In this document: in pieces, positions 39,626 through 51,672 of the stretch
Position numbering within the stretch: position 1 is the first letter of the stretch
Layout of the letters: each line of letters begins with the position of its first letter
Assembly: GCF_958979055.1 (NCBI RefSeq)
Contig: NC_084892.1
Location: 23,276,001 to 23,340,000 of the forward strand
Reading direction: 5' to 3'
DNA from: Alnus glutinosa
Taxonomy: Eukaryota > Streptophyta > Magnoliopsida > Fagales > Betulaceae
DNA: 64,000 nucleotides
Notes under the pieces: generated by a model
What the model was told of the DNA's origin: nothing
What the model saw: the letters and a program-made list of their open reading frames with translations, nothing else
Databases searched by the model: none
Position numbers and translations under genes: made by a program

Positions 39626-40459
39626 CCTGTTTTTAATTTAGAAACAAAAACAATTAAGGAGAGTGCTGTTGGCCGGCTGCTAATTAATGTTTCTTTATTT
39701 TTATTTTAAATTATGTTGAAGGGAAAATACAAAAAAAAAAAAAAAAACATTGTGGAATAATATTTTATATATATATATATGTATATAGGTCGTATTTGTA
39801 TATCATCTGCGTGTATTTTGGTTTTGATCTACTCTTTTTAATTCGTTTGCGAGTGATTCTGGGGATTAATGATATTGTTATGTATTTAATTAGTAGTAAT
39901 ATCAGTATTTACAGTTTTTCTTCTATCTCTCTCTCAACATACAAAGCCATGTACACAATCCAATGGTGTTTTCATAAGTGGGTCTTATAAATAATTTTTT
40001 ATAATTATTTATTCGAATTCTATTAAATAATTGTGATAAAAAAATTGAGAGGATAGTGAATACCAATCCAACCACGTCCACATTGTTCTCAAGTCAAGTA
40101 ATTAATATCCTGGCATGCCTATGGGAGTGAAGATGGAGAAAAAGGTGTTTTTGTGTCTTTTTAGTTGTTGCAAGCGCCGGAAGGCGCGCATGCGAAAGAA
40201 AAAGCTACTGGCCTTTCAAAGGAACAATATTATGATAAAGATCTATGTTATTTGCATAATTTTTATATAATATTGTCGATATTTTTAGTACTTTTTTTTA
40301 AATAAAAATAAAAGGTTTGGATAAATGAACATTGTTGTGCAATTGTTGTACTAAGACATCTTTGATAAATTGCAGCAGCAAAATTCTCAGAGCCCGTCAT
40401 TCTTTTTCTTTTGGTCAATTATATATTTTTGCCACCATACGGCCTCAAAAAGTTTCTTT
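39626..40459. other. 3' flank and AT-rich intergenic DNA
   Basis: Probable 3' UTR of the small-protein gene up to about 39770, followed by AT-rich DNA without a gene. Confidence 0.5.
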
Positions 40460-41447
40460 CTCTCTATGTAAGTGCTAAGGCAATTTCAAATCCTAGCTGC
40501 CGCATTTCTTTTCAGATCGATCTTGGTTGAGAGGGAAGGGGGCGTTGCCCCCGACTTCCTACTCTTTGCTTTTTCTGTCTTGATTACTTATTTTTTGTTA
40601 TGGTTTTATTTTCGGCCTGGCATTGGGCTGTGAGTTGTTGGTTTTTCTTCTCTCTAAGCGGCTCTCTGAAAAACCAAGAGATGAAGGTGTTTTTCTCAAA
40701 TCGTTTTGAGGATTTGGAGTTGATGGGTTTCACTCTACGATTAGGATGTTCAAAGTTAGGAGCAAAGATCGGTTTTCTGTTTCTGGTGAGGCTCGGACTG
40801 GTGCGGGGAACGTGGAGGATAAAGAGGGGTTTTCTCTCTTGAATATGCACTTTCTTTGTTGTTTCAGGGGTCGTCAGCAACGCTTTAGGATGAAGGAATT
40901 ATGATGGGTTGCACAACCTGGGGTATTTCTTTTCCAAGGTGTCAGCAGCATTTTAATGAAGAAGAAGACTGATATTTGGGTGCACAAATTAGGTTACTTC
41001 CATTCCAACAAGGGAATAGGTTTATTCTTGAACAGGTTTTGGTAGAGTTTTATTCTAGTACGCGGATAAGCTTATTCCAGAGCAGATTTTTTCGTTTAGA
41101 TGATGCCTTATACAGATCTACCGGGGACTCCCTACGCTCTATGCCGGCCTATGTTATTTAGTTTAATGTTTTTTGCTTCTTTAGATTGTGTTCTGTTGAT
41201 TAATCTCTCCAGCTTGTCATGGTAGACTTTAGTTCTAGTTTTTAGATCAGATCTTGCTCTCTTATCTTCTTATAGTGGAGCTTATTATAAAAGAGATGTG
41301 TTTTTCTGTGTTCTTCTGCTAAAGCAGTTGCCCTCCAAATCAAGAATTAGTCCTAACTTTGTTTTTAGGAGTATTTGCACCCCTAATTACAGCTTTTGGC
41401 CCTTTGAGTCTCATATTATAATGAAAGTTATTTCTTTGTTCAAAATA
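40460..41447 (+). mobile_element. Short LINE-like retroposon, non-autonomous
   Basis: About 1 kb of atypically GC-rich, untranslated-looking sequence. The 5' part has ATCCTAGCTGCCGC and a G/C-rich hairpin (AAGGGGGCGTTGCCCCC). The 3' end reads TATAATGAAAGTTATTTC then TTTGTTCAAAA, the usual 3' end of plant LINEs and similar to the end of the LINE at 24006. No reverse transcriptase is readable. A target duplication was not identified. Confidence 0.45.
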
Positions 41448-41858
41448 TATATATGTAGACAAAAGTAAGTGTGTGTGTAGCTGATATTAGAATGAAGACT
41501 TTTGTCTCTTTCTTGTCTAAGGTGAAATGACTTTTAAAATTATTATTGAATCAAAATTCAATAATGATTTATTTCAAATTCAATGGTGATGTTTGGTTTT
41601 CATCTTTTATCAATCTTCGCACAAGAAATGAACAAATCCACCATAAAATCTGTCCCACATATTATATATATATTATATGTTATTTTGCATTCTCCTAGCA
41701 TACTCAGCTGATGTGTCATGCTCAATTTACCATTGAATTTGATACTTTTGACTAACCCTTAAATTAATTATTGTTAAATAAAAAATAAACTTAATAATTA
41801 ATTTGGAGTGCCAAGTCAATTTTATTGGACAATTATAAAAAAAAAAATTTAATACCTA

Positions 41859-41895
<37 letters not shown>

Positions 41896-42560
41896 GAGTG
41901 ATCATTTAACCAGCTGTATGGCTGTAAATTGGAACGCCTACTAATTAGTAATGATGTTTGGACTTGTTACTTTTGCCCACCCAAAAGAAAAAGAAAAAAG
42001 AAAAAAAATAAAGGAAGTGGTTTCACTTTATAATAATGTATCCAAGCTTTTATTAGATGTCGTCATTACCGGTTTGGATACCCTTTTATATAATTTTATT
42101 AGCCGTGTGATTAGGTACAATTTTGGTACAGAATCGCTAAACTACATATGGGTTCATAATATGGATCAATGCACCCGATTGATCAATGGTCAGATCCAAT
42201 AAGGATAATGTTATTTAGTAAATTATTTTAAGTTCATAAACAATTCGATGATTTGATAGTGTAAATCAGTTATTAAATCATATCATTTCATATTGAAAAT
42301 TTCTTGTACGGTTATGTAAATACAAGTTTCAGTGCAATATTATAACTAACTAAACATTCAATAAAACACAAGCTAATTTTGCCTTGGATTCTCTTTTTGC
42401 CAAAGAGGCAACTATTATAAAATATTTACGATTTGAAGGTCTTCTTTGGAGCGTATGAAAGTAAAATTCTACAGTATGTAGAAGACGTTGACATAACTTG
42501 CATTAGTTTATTTTAGAGTAATTATAGTTTAATTAAATAAAGATATCTATAGTTATCTAT
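41448..42560. other. AT-rich intergenic DNA
   Basis: No gene seen. A (TA)n tract lies at about 41861-41893. Confidence 0.5.
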
Positions 42561-42975
42561 CTAAGTCAAGTCTTTTAATTATTTGTAATACTATGATGCA
42601 AAAGTTATTTAGTAGTAGGTTTCTCCAAGTTAGAGTTGGAGTTATCTTCAAATAGTTTATTTGTATTATGAGTTTATGTTAAGGCATGGATAATCTAGAG
42701 TTCATCTCGTGTTCTATGTCTTTGTAATTCTCTTATTTATATGCGTGAATGATTAATAAAAGTAAGCTGAATTAATCCTTAACCTTGTGTTTGAAAATGT
42801 CTAGGTTCCCTCAGAATCTAAAAGGTCTAGGCTATGTTCCCTCAGAACCTAAAATCTATCGCGTTTAGTGTTTGTAAAATCATTTACGTAACACTAACTT
42901 AAGCATTGGAGATACCTCGGCTAAACCATCACCGGCACGCTCTGATTCTAGGTTTTTGCAGGTGAATCTTGATTC
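42561..42975 (+). repeat. Possible Gypsy-type LTR relic
   Basis: The segment ends with ACTAACTTAAGCATTGGAG, CTCGGCTAAACC and ATCACCGGCACGCTCTG, wording typical of the 3' part of Tat/Athila-like Gypsy LTRs (AACTTAAGCATCGGAG...CCGGCAC). Upstream lies a CTAGGTTCCCTCAGAA near-duplication at about 42802-42851. Neither a partner LTR nor an internal region was found. Confidence 0.35.
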
Positions 42976-44018
42976 AATCCTCGAAGTGCTACCCAAAACA
43001 GAAAACTGCATCAACATCAATTATACAAATGAGCTGTGTACAAAATTACAAACGTATTTAGAAAAGAAAAAGAAAATATGCATAAAAAGAGAAATATTAT
43101 TCTTCACACCACAATCATACTATACTGTTGTTATACTGATGTGGTATAGGCTAACAGCCTTTGAATCACTTATCATCGAAAGGAAGAAAAATTCAAAGAA
43201 TACTAACCCAACAAAATGTGATTAAAACTATAAGTTCTTACAAAAATGTTATGCATTTACAATTATTTGGGGACATGCCTTAATCAATTTACACGTGGGG
43301 AATTAAGAATCAGATTAAATTTTGGGCGTTTAGTTGATCAACCAGCTAGCAAATGTTTTTTTTTTTTTTTTTTTTAATTTTTTAAAAAAATGGGAAAGTC
43401 ATATAAAATTAAATAAATATATCCGAAATTCAATACGTAATTTTGTGGGCGTGAAATAAAGAAGAGGAAATAGAATGATGGCGGCCACCAAACCCACTGG
43501 GTTTTGCTGAAACTTGCAATCTACGGAACTAATCAATATGCTTGCAAAAACTTGGCTCGATCCTATCCTTCATGAAGAACTCCAAGCTAGCCTGGAAAAT
43601 TGAGAAATGGCATGATGACAAGCAAATTCTGACCATTACTTTCCATGAAATCAAACTTCATGCTGAAAGTAACATGTTGTCATGTCTGGCCCCAGTGAGT
43701 TTCATCATCAACAAAGGAAATATATATACATATATAGAGTTTCTTTCATTTCAAGTTTCAGTTTGTTCAAAAGAGGTTATAATATTATTCCCATATTCAG
43801 CCGAAAGAGTCTTCATAGGGCAAGAAAGTATGGACGGGGGATTAGGTACAATGAGTTGCCATTAATATTGCATATAATATGAACAATTTAGGTAGGCACG
43901 TTGAGTCTTAACAAGTATTAGAGCATCTGCTCAAATAGGTGGGGCTGACCCCATCTCTCACATAAATTGCTCATATTGCAGCTCATTGTATCCGATCCAA
44001 ATTTATAAAGTATATTGG
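42976..44018. other. Intergenic DNA
   Basis: No gene recognised. The frame at 43542-43865 has ordinary-looking codons at its start but no identifiable domain. Confidence 0.4.
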
Positions 44019-46167
44019 TAGGGGCGGCAAGTTGGGTTTATGGGTCAAATTTGTGTCGTGTCAAACCGTATGTAGATCAATTCAAACTCGATCAATTTAA
44101 TTAAACAAGTTAAACCCTACAATCCCAACGCGACCTATTTAAATAAACAAGTGACATGATACAACCCACATAACCCGTTTAATAAACATATCATGTTTGC
44201 CCGTGAGATATCTTGGAGTTCCTCTAATTACCAAGAGACTTGTGAGGCTTTCTACTACGGATTGTGAGGCTTTAATCACCAAGATTTCTTCTCGAATTGA
44301 TTCCTGGTTAGTAAGAAAGCTATCATTTGCTGGGAGACTTCAACTTCTGTCTTTGGTTCTCTTGAGTCTACAACTTTTCTAGGCTAAAGTTTTCATTCTT
44401 CCTAAGAAAATCATTCGGCTTCTTGAACAGAAATTTAATCGATTCCTATGGTATGGTAGTGATGTGAAAGTCAAGGCAAAAGTGTCTTGGGATAAGATTG
44501 TATGTCTAAGAAGGAACGAGGTTTAGGAATCAAGGACATTGAGGTTTGGAATCAAGCTTCAATATTGAACCACATTTGGAACCTATTCGCCAAAGCTGGT
44601 TCTCTTTGGGTGGCATGGGCTAATATTAACTGGTTAAAGGGTAGGAGTGTGTGGCAGATTCCTATCCCTAAGTCATGCTCTTGGAGCTTGAAGAAGATCT
44701 TGAAATTTAGAGACATTGCTAAGAAGTTTATCCGGTTTAAAGTGGGTGATGGTAGTAAAATATTTCTCTAATTTGATCATTGGCACCCATCTAGATATTT
44801 GCTGGATACTTTTGGATATAGGGTAGTTTATGATTCAGATCTTACTTTGGAATCTAAACTTTCTTCTATTATCCTTCACGGGGAGTGGTTTTGGCCTAGT
44901 GCCAGTTCCGATGCTTTGGTTGATATTTAAGTTCAACTCCCAGAGATTGGCCTTGGGGGTATTGATATTCCTATTCGGGATTCCAGTAGAAGCACCTACT
45001 CTTGTTCAAAGACTTGGGATAAGTTGAGAGTAAGGAATCCAAAGGTTGTTTGGTGGAAACTTGTCTGTTTGCACAAGCTATCCCCAAACACTCTTTTCTA
45101 CTTTAGTTAGCTTGCTGTGATGCTATTGTTACTAAACATAAAATGTGTGGTTGGGGCTATATAGCTACTGTCAATTGTCTCGTTTGTCATGGTTGTATGG
45201 AGGATAGGGACCATCTTTTTTTTGGTTGTAGCTTTAGTCGGAGAGTTTGGAGAGTTGTCATGGCTACTTGCTTGATTGAAAACCCTCATATATGCTGGGA
45301 TGAAGTTATGCAATGGAGTCTTGTTACGTTTCATGGTAAGAATATAAAAGCATGCTTGGGGAGGTTTTAGTTGCTCAAATTCTATGGGAAGTGCGCACTA
45401 GAGTGCTGGCCAGGGGCAGTATTAAGGAGTTGTCTAAACACATGTCTCTTGTATATCGTTGGAATTTGCAATCCTTGTTATGATTGGTTGTTAGCTGTTG
45501 CAGTTTGGGTTGGTTTATTTGGTCTGTAAAGGTTGTTTGCTGCTATATGCAGCAGTAGGTTGAGGTCTGTAAAGGTTGTTTGCTGCTATATGCAACAGTA
45601 GGGACCTTTTGGTTGTGTTCCAGTTTACTAGATGGATGTATTTGTTGAGTTTTTGTTCTATAAAGCTTTTGATTCATCCAAAAAAAAAACATATCAAGTT
45701 GGGTTGACCTAAAAAAAATGCATTACAACCTGTTATATAAATGAGTTAAATTGGCTCACATACTGGATATGACCTAATTAACACAATTGTATATCTTATA
45801 AGCATAAATTATATCATTATATACATTCACAACTAGATTCATAACAATCAATATCCAATTAATCATAACCATAATATATATTTAAAAAAAAAACCACAAC
45901 TTCTCAGCATAATATCCAATCAAAATAATAGTAGTCTAATAAAACTCATCTACACTATAGGGTTTTAATTTTTTAATGGTAAAATTAAAATATATATACA
46001 CGGGTTATGTGTGTCATACGTGGGCTAAGCAATTGACCCATTTATTAATCGTGTCTAATCAAGTCAACCCAATTTTATCCGAATTCTATTTTAATAAATT
46101 ATAATATATTAATTTCGTGTTGAATTCATATCAAATTTATAAATAATGTAAAAAAATTATCAGTCAT
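44019..46167. mobile_element. hAT-like element interrupted by a LINE
   Basis: The left arm TAGGGGCGGCAAGTTGGG and GGGTCAAATTTGTGTCGTG and the right-arm text GACCCATTTATTAATCGTGTC, AGTCAACCC and TCGTGTTGAATTC are the opposed halves of a widespread plant hAT-type non-autonomous element. The halves were separated by the LINE at 44198-45687. The right end is worn, so the boundary at 46167 is approximate. Confidence 0.45.
44198..45687 (+). mobile_element. 5'-truncated LINE with reverse-transcriptase remnants
   Basis: The 3' part of a plant L1-type LINE. Frames in order read RYLGVPLITKRL...SRIDSWL (end of the reverse transcriptase region), FILPKKIIRLLEQKFNRFLW, GLGIKDIEVWNQASILNH, then a zinc-binding motif C..C....H...C (CLVCHGCMEDRDHLFFGCSF, about 45176-45235). 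Stops and frame changes interrupt it. The 3' end is AAAGCTTTTGATTCATCC plus an A tail. Flanks AACATATCATGTT (44185-44197) and AACATATCAAGTT (45688-45700) are a 13-bp target duplication with one mismatch. A 43-bp unit is tandemly repeated at 45523-45603. Confidence 0.8.
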
Positions 46168-47623
46168 ATTTTAAACCTTAACGTTGCTGACCTTGAAAAA
46201 ATTTATTGCCGTTAATCTGCATTTTTTTCACAATAAACAACCATCAACAATGTATAGCAGTTTATCCGATTGGCCAAGTCGATCAGGATTAAGTCAAGTG
46301 TTGCACTCATTGAAAGACCCTGTAATTTAACGATATATTTTACTTTTTCCTTCCTTTTAAATAGGAGACTTCAAAATTTCATGCGAAATTAGAGATTAAT
46401 CGACCACGATTAGGAGGGGAAAAAGCTCAAGTCCATCACTTTTTCTTGGGTTTTTGATGAGTTGTCAACATCACGCCATTCTTTTCCTCCTGATGTTTCG
46501 GTGAAATGAAATTATAGTGTGAATAAGAACAGGTTCAATTATACCCTTTTTCTCCTGTAAATACATGAAGCCAGGAAGAACCGAACAAAACAACTTCTTT
46601 CCAATACTTCCTTCTTATTTGGTCTTCTGGTAATCTTCGTCCTACTTTTCAGGTTATTTTGGCTACAATCAGGAAAAATGCATCTCCAAAGGCTGTATAA
46701 CTGTGTAACTATACTAGCCAGGGGACCATAGGGCATGATTATATTAGTATCATAAAAATATCTTTAGAGAGAACAGAGCATGCTGAATGAGACAGGTCTA
46801 GACATAGAAATCATTTACCATCTGTTTCAGTCTACAAAAGACATCAGAGTAAATAATGGCGCCATCCAGTATGACCAAAAAGGTAAGAGAACAGAGGATT
46901 CTACCACTCAACACTCTGAGATGAAGCCAAAAAGATCTGTGTCATTCAGCGGCAGACAATAAGATCACAGATCTAATCAAACTTTGAAAGCCATAAAACA
47001 AAATTTCTTAGTTGCAAATAAAAAAGAATCTCTTACCTAACTCAATGCAATGGCACTATCAAATCAATTGTAAATAAAATTTTAAGAGCTGAAATCAACT
47101 GATGCTTCAACTTTAGCTGATGGACACAAGGTTTCCTTTGAATTTGGGGTTGAAAAATTCTCCCCAAGTCCAAATCATATGAATCAACTGACATCAACTT
47201 ATGGGTACACCTCAAATATCAAAACCTCGTGGTTATTCATATAATTTAACATGTATAAGCTTTACTTGTACAAAAGAAAAGCCGTTATACCAAGACACAT
47301 AACTGAAATCAAATGTATGCTGACAAAACTGCCTGCCTCCTTATCTCAAATACCTTCATCCTGTAATGAGCCCAACTTCAAGGGTCATCCTGTAATGTGC
47401 CCAACTTCAAGGATCTCTTCTCAAAATTGATGTGACTTTTAAAATATCCATCGGATCAAAATCCATTATTGATCTATCACACATCTAATGGTGATTTTAA
47501 AAACCACATTAATTTTGAAAGAACTCAGGAAGGACACAAGTCTTTTCTTGAGTATTCCTCGTAAAACAAATGATCTACCTTTGAATAATGCTATTCAAAT
47601 TTAGGGATCCTTACTCCAATTGT
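46168..47623. other. Intergenic DNA
   Basis: No gene recognised. From about 46400 the base composition becomes more even, as in introns or untranslated regions, but no splice-consistent coding chain was found. The imperfect duplicate CATCCTGTAATG(A/T)GCCCAACTTCAAGG occurs at about 47358-47413. Confidence 0.4.
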
Positions 47624-47789
47624 TTTTTTTTATAAGTAATAAATTAATCTCATTAAAAGCGTAAGACGTCCCTAAATACACAGAAAGTATACAAAAGAAA
47701 CCACTTAGTTAGAAAGAACAAAACGAACAAGAAAGTAACTAAAACTAATCGACAAATGAGACACATACGCTGCCGTCCAAAGATAAAAC
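47624..47789 (-). mobile_element. Short retroposon (SINE or truncated LINE), 16-bp target duplication
   Basis: 166 bp flanked by perfect copies of TCCTTACTCCAATTGT (47608-47623 and 47790-47805). On the minus strand it ends TTTTAATGAGATTAATTTATTACTTATA plus an A tail in separated words: AATGAGATTAATTTATTAC then TTATA. The same 3' end style (TATACTTxxTGTAxTTxxGG, AATGA(T/G)ATT, TTATC/A) is seen in the copies at 47898 and 49056. Confidence 0.7.
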
Positions 47790-47897
47790 TCCTTACTCCA
47801 ATTGTGATTATAGGCGAGAAGAGAATCAGGTAACATGGCCAGTAGCCAGTGTGCTGAGCAAACAAAACATACTAAGAACAAAATGAACAGCTTAGAA

Positions 47898-48004
47898 TGA
47901 CATTTCTAAGCTAGGTGTTTCTCTTCTATACTTTCTTAGTACCTAAGTTGTGCTTTTACTTTTAATGATATTCCGATTGCTTATAATAATAGAAAAAGAA
48001 AAAA
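47898..48004 (+). mobile_element. Short retroposon, 13-bp target duplication
   Basis: 107 bp flanked by GAACAGCTTAGAA (47885-47897 and 48005-48017). It contains TATACTTTCTTAGTACC and TTTTAATGATATTCCG, then an A-rich tail. Same family as its neighbours at 47624 and 49056. Confidence 0.65.
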
Positions 48005-48017
48005 GAACAGCTTAGAA

Positions 48018-49038
48018 AAAATTATTACACCCCAGGAATGAGAACAAATATTCTGCATAACAGCCTAGGCTGCTCAACTTACTGTTAAATGTCAAATACC
48101 AACGTATCAAGCAAATATATGCACGCACGCGTTTCTGATAAACTCAGAGGGAAAAAGAATAATCTGCCAAGAAACACAGCTTCCACCAGAGTGCAATCTC
48201 TCCCCTGAGTACATTGAGAAAGCCGAGCAGAAAACCATTCCAAATCTCATGGATTTCTAAAGCTCTTAGCATAACAGACCAACAACAGATCCAATTGGCA
48301 CAACCCTCAAAAAGATAACCTCTGCGACAATCACCCTTAAAACACTCCAGCTATATTGGATGGAAAGCACATTTTGCTCCTCAAACTGAAGTAATATGCA
48401 TCCAGAGAAGCAGGATACTTCGCAGAGAAAAACTAGGACTAGGTTAAAAGAAGAGCTAGAACAGATTTGAAGCTTGTCATGATTAAATAGGAAGTGCATT
48501 ATTGTGATGAAAGATTGATAGTAAATAAGATTAATTCATTAACATTTCCACTCTACGTATCAAGTGAATCTTTAAACTAAATATCACAAGCATGGACATA
48601 CTTATGAAGGTAAGGCTCAAGCAACCACAAATCACAGCTGGATAAAAAAGAAAATCATAGCGGAAAATAAGTGAAAGGTTTGACACATTTTTATACTTGG
48701 TTGAGAATGTTCTCACTAACTTCTAAAAAATTCGTGTATGATAAGAATGAATATCTATGTCAAAGGACATTCACTTTCTTAGAAAATGGACGACTTACAT
48801 TCTTCAATTTTGCTTTTCCAGTTTTAGATGAGAACATATACTTCAAATGATTTTGCTAATCTGATCAACTATTATATATAATGCAAAGAAACTCAAATAA
48901 AAATCTACAATCAACATGATCTATAGGAGCATGAACATAACCCAGCATAAAATCCAGCCTCCTTCAACAATCAATCCACCTATTTATGTCAAACTGAACA
49001 ATTGACAAAGAGAATCCTCTTACATGTTACAAGGGGCA
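48018..49038. other. Intergenic DNA between retroposons
   Basis: No gene seen; even base composition, with only short unmatched frames on the minus strand. Confidence 0.4.
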
Positions 49039-49055
49039 TAATCAGTAAAAACTTG

Positions 49056-49172
49056 AGATTTTCTTTTTCATTTTGCTTTTTCTAGTTAGGTTGTTCCTTT
49101 TCTATACTTCATGTATACTTAGGGGCGCCTCACGCTTTCAATGAGATTGGTTTTATTACTTATCAAAAAAAC
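49056..49172 (+). mobile_element. Short retroposon, 17-bp target duplication
   Basis: 117 bp between TAATCAGTAAAAACTTG (49039-49055) and TAATCAGCAAAAACTTG (49173-49189). It contains TATACTTCATGTATACTTAG and AATGAGATTGG, then TTACTTATC with an A tail. Confidence 0.7.
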
Positions 49173-49189
49173 TAATCAGCAAAAACTTG

Positions 49190-49909
49190 TATCCTTGTCA
49201 ACTGTAAGTAAGAGCCCCATAGTCATATGTACTACTTTAACAAACTATATTGCCAACAACAGATAAAGATATAACCAGCTCAAAGTTCTCATGGACATAA
49301 CAGGAATACACAAACTTCACGACAAGATCCCAAACAAACACAAACTTATCTCAATGTTTAGCCACATTGTCACATTGACATCGACAATATCGCCTACATT
49401 GATTCTCATAAGCAACAAAGTACAAATAAATGAAACAACAAAATTTGATCTGTGCAACCAAATTCAGGAAAAGAATTGAAAAAAGAAAAATGCTAAAAAC
49501 AAAGAAACGCACATCATACAGAACCTGATCTATATTACAAAATATTACAAGACTAGTCGTCAAGTAATTATCGAAGGACATACAGCCATACGGCATCAAG
49601 CAATTGAATAAGAAGTACAAAGAACATGATTCAAGGTAAACTATATCTATAAATTCATTGATAGCATTATGAAGTGAAAATGAAAATTTCAATGATCAGG
49701 CATACAGGCACTATCCATAAACAAGAAAGCTGATAAAACAGGTTTTTTCCCAATTTAAAAAACAAAAACAAAAAAGAAGTGCAAACAGAAGTGACAGCGA
49801 TCTGACCCAGCAATTCTATTTGCAGATCCGCTAAACAACCAAAGCGTAGCGTTTGATTAAGGGGCCAGCAAAAAAAAAAAAAAAAAAAAATCTCTTTTCA
49901 GCATCCAAT
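49190..49909. other. 3' flank of the 7TM gene
   Basis: Likely includes the 3' untranslated region of the minus-strand gene at 49910-51220. An A run lies at 49870-49890. The frames at 49291-49692 have no recognisable domain. Confidence 0.5.
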
Positions 49910-51220
49910 TCAAAGCTCGAACTCTTCGTCCTTAAGAGCCATCTCGGCGGCCTCTTCTTCCTCCTCGTCGAGCACAAAGTACTCGTTCTTCTCCACAGGT
50001 CTAAACATATAGAACATCACCATATAGAACATCAGACTCGCAATCTCCTCGGCCGCATTGCTCACCCACTGGTACTTGTACGCCGCAATGGTCCTGAGCG
50101 CAAACACCACAATTCTCGTGAAGTATAAGTACCCAATGACGACCATATAGAACTGCCTGAAAAGGGTCAACTTGGCCAAATTCCTGGCGGCCTTCCCGTC
50201 GGTCTTGGAGGTCTCCCTCAGCGACCGAATCGACCACACGATCGGGAAGATGATTGCGCAGCAGCAGATAATATCCACCAGCAAGAACACCTGGTTCCAG
50301 GTGACCCAGTCCTTAATGAACGGCCCGGTCTCGCCGATCACGACAGAGGCCACGTTGGCAAGCACCTGAAGCGGGATCACAATCATCAACACCTTCTTCT
50401 CCTTCTCCTGCAAGAAGGGCTTCAAAAACGACCACCCAGTCCCGATCAAAACGATCACCGTGAAAAGCAAAACCACCCTGATAAACTGGAAGATGTAGAA
50501 CAACACGTCCCACCCGTGCGGCGTGCCCGTGACTTTCACGTAGTACTTGTCCTCCGCGGCGCAGATCAGATTCAGCGCCTTCATGAGCAATAGTGCGGCC
50601 ATGAGCAAATGGATCCGGTGGACGACGCGCTTGTTGGTGTAGCACATGTAGATCCAGAATCCGAGGAAGGCGAAGTAGGCAAGGGAGAAGAGGAAGAAGA
50701 GGGAGGGTAGCTGGGTGAGTCCGGCAGAGAGGTAGTCCCTGGAGCCGTCGCTGTCGAAGTTGTAGACCTCAGTGCGCACGGCCATCGAGACGGAGGACTC
50801 GGGCGCGCAGTTGGCGAAGAAGAGGGAGTACTCGTTGGGGGAGGAGACTGGGTAGGAGTGGTTGAAGGAGGCGGCGGGGGGTGGCGAGAGTTCGCGGAAG
50901 TTGAAGAGAGGGGATATGTGGTGGGAATCCAGGACGCAGAGCTGAGGGTTCTGCTGGATCTCCACCAGGACTTGCAGGAGGGACTCCTCCGAGAGGAGGA
51001 AGAAGCCCAGCCGGGACGGGTCCGCTGAGAGCGAGGTGGACACCAAGACGGAGGAGACGGAGATCGCCACGTGGCCGGTGTGGGTGAACCCGAATTTCTC
51101 GAAGAGGATCATGGGGCGGGTGTCGGAGGTGATGGACAGGGTTTTGATCTCGGCGGAGCTGGGGGAGAGGAGGAGGAGGAGGAGGAGGAGGAGGAGGAAT
51201 AGGAAGGGCAGTTTCGTCAT
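49910..51220 (-). CDS. Lung seven-transmembrane receptor family protein (GPR107/CAND6-7-like)
   Basis: Intact single-exon gene of 436 residues for a plant homologue of GPR107/GPR108. In animals this family sits in the Golgi and endosomal system; in Arabidopsis the relatives were named candidate G-protein-coupled receptors. Visible plan: an N-terminal signal peptide (about 1-23) made of a long Leu run; a lumenal domain to about residue 168 with an NHS glycosylation site near 119; seven membrane helices at about 170-190, 203-222, 238-260, 275-295, 308-330, 353-375 and 388-405; and an acidic cytosolic tail with a DEEEEE run ending DEEFEL. Conserved family text includes NKRVVHRIHLLM, GTGWSFLKPFLQ and YFTRIVVFAL. 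Codon use is GC-rich, unlike the flanks, as for an expressed gene. G-protein coupling is not shown by sequence. Confidence 0.93.
   Translation of the reverse strand: MTKLPFLFLLLLLLLLLLSPSSAEIKTLSITSDTRPMILFEKFGFTHTGHVAISVSSVLVSTSLSADPSRLGFFLLSEESLLQVLVEIQQNPQLCVLDSHHISPLFNFRELSPPPAASFNHSYPVSSPNEYSLFFANCAPESSVSMAVRTEVYNFDSDGSRDYLSAGLTQLPSLFFLFSLAYFAFLGFWIYMCYTNKRVVHRIHLLMAALLLMKALNLICAAEDKYYVKVTGTPHGWDVLFYIFQFIRVVLLFTVIVLIGTGWSFLKPFLQEKEKKVLMIVIPLQVLANVASVVIGETGPFIKDWVTWNQVFLLVDIICCCAIIFPIVWSIRSLRETSKTDGKAARNLAKLTLFRQFYMVVIGYLYFTRIVVFALRTIAAYKYQWVSNAAEEIASLMFYMVMFYMFRPVEKNEYFVLDEEEEEAAEMALKDEEFEL
51167..51198. repeat. (AGG)n trinucleotide repeat encoding a poly-Leu signal peptide
   Basis: On the minus strand this is a (CTC/CTT)n run coding for the Leu stretch at about residues 8-17 of the 7TM protein. 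Length changes would alter the hydrophobic core of the signal peptide without shifting the frame. Confidence 0.8.
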
Positions 51221-51672
51221 TTTGGTGGTTGGTGCGGAGAGACTGGAGAGGAAATTGGCGTGGTGAAGGGGGCGAAGAGGGAAGAGTGGGAGCGAAGGAT
51301 TCGACGCAATGATAAATTGATGATGAGGGGACGTGGGGTCACGAGGAAAAGGTCGGTGGAGGCCCAGTGGTTAACTCTTTTGGCATGGTCCAGAAGGCAG
51401 CCCAAGAGTCTCCACGACCCACTGCCGATTTCCTAGAAAGTTTCTGCGGCCCAAATCATAGTGTGTTCGTTTCACAAAACTTTAATTATATTTTTCTTTT
51501 GTATTTTGTAAAGAGAGAGGTCGCGTATCATTTCTCTTTTGTATTTTCAGTTATTTGTTATCCCTTTTTTTTTTTACTTTCCGATTAAATTGCAAAAGGT
51601 TTATACAAAAAAAATTTGTCAAACGAGGCCGGTGTTTCTTCTTATGCAAACATATTTGGCCTAACAAAAAAC
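51221..51672. promoter_or_regulatory. 5' leader and promoter region of the 7TM gene
   Basis: GC-rich leader to about 51350 on the minus strand, then AT-rich DNA. No clear TATA box could be assigned. Confidence 0.3.
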
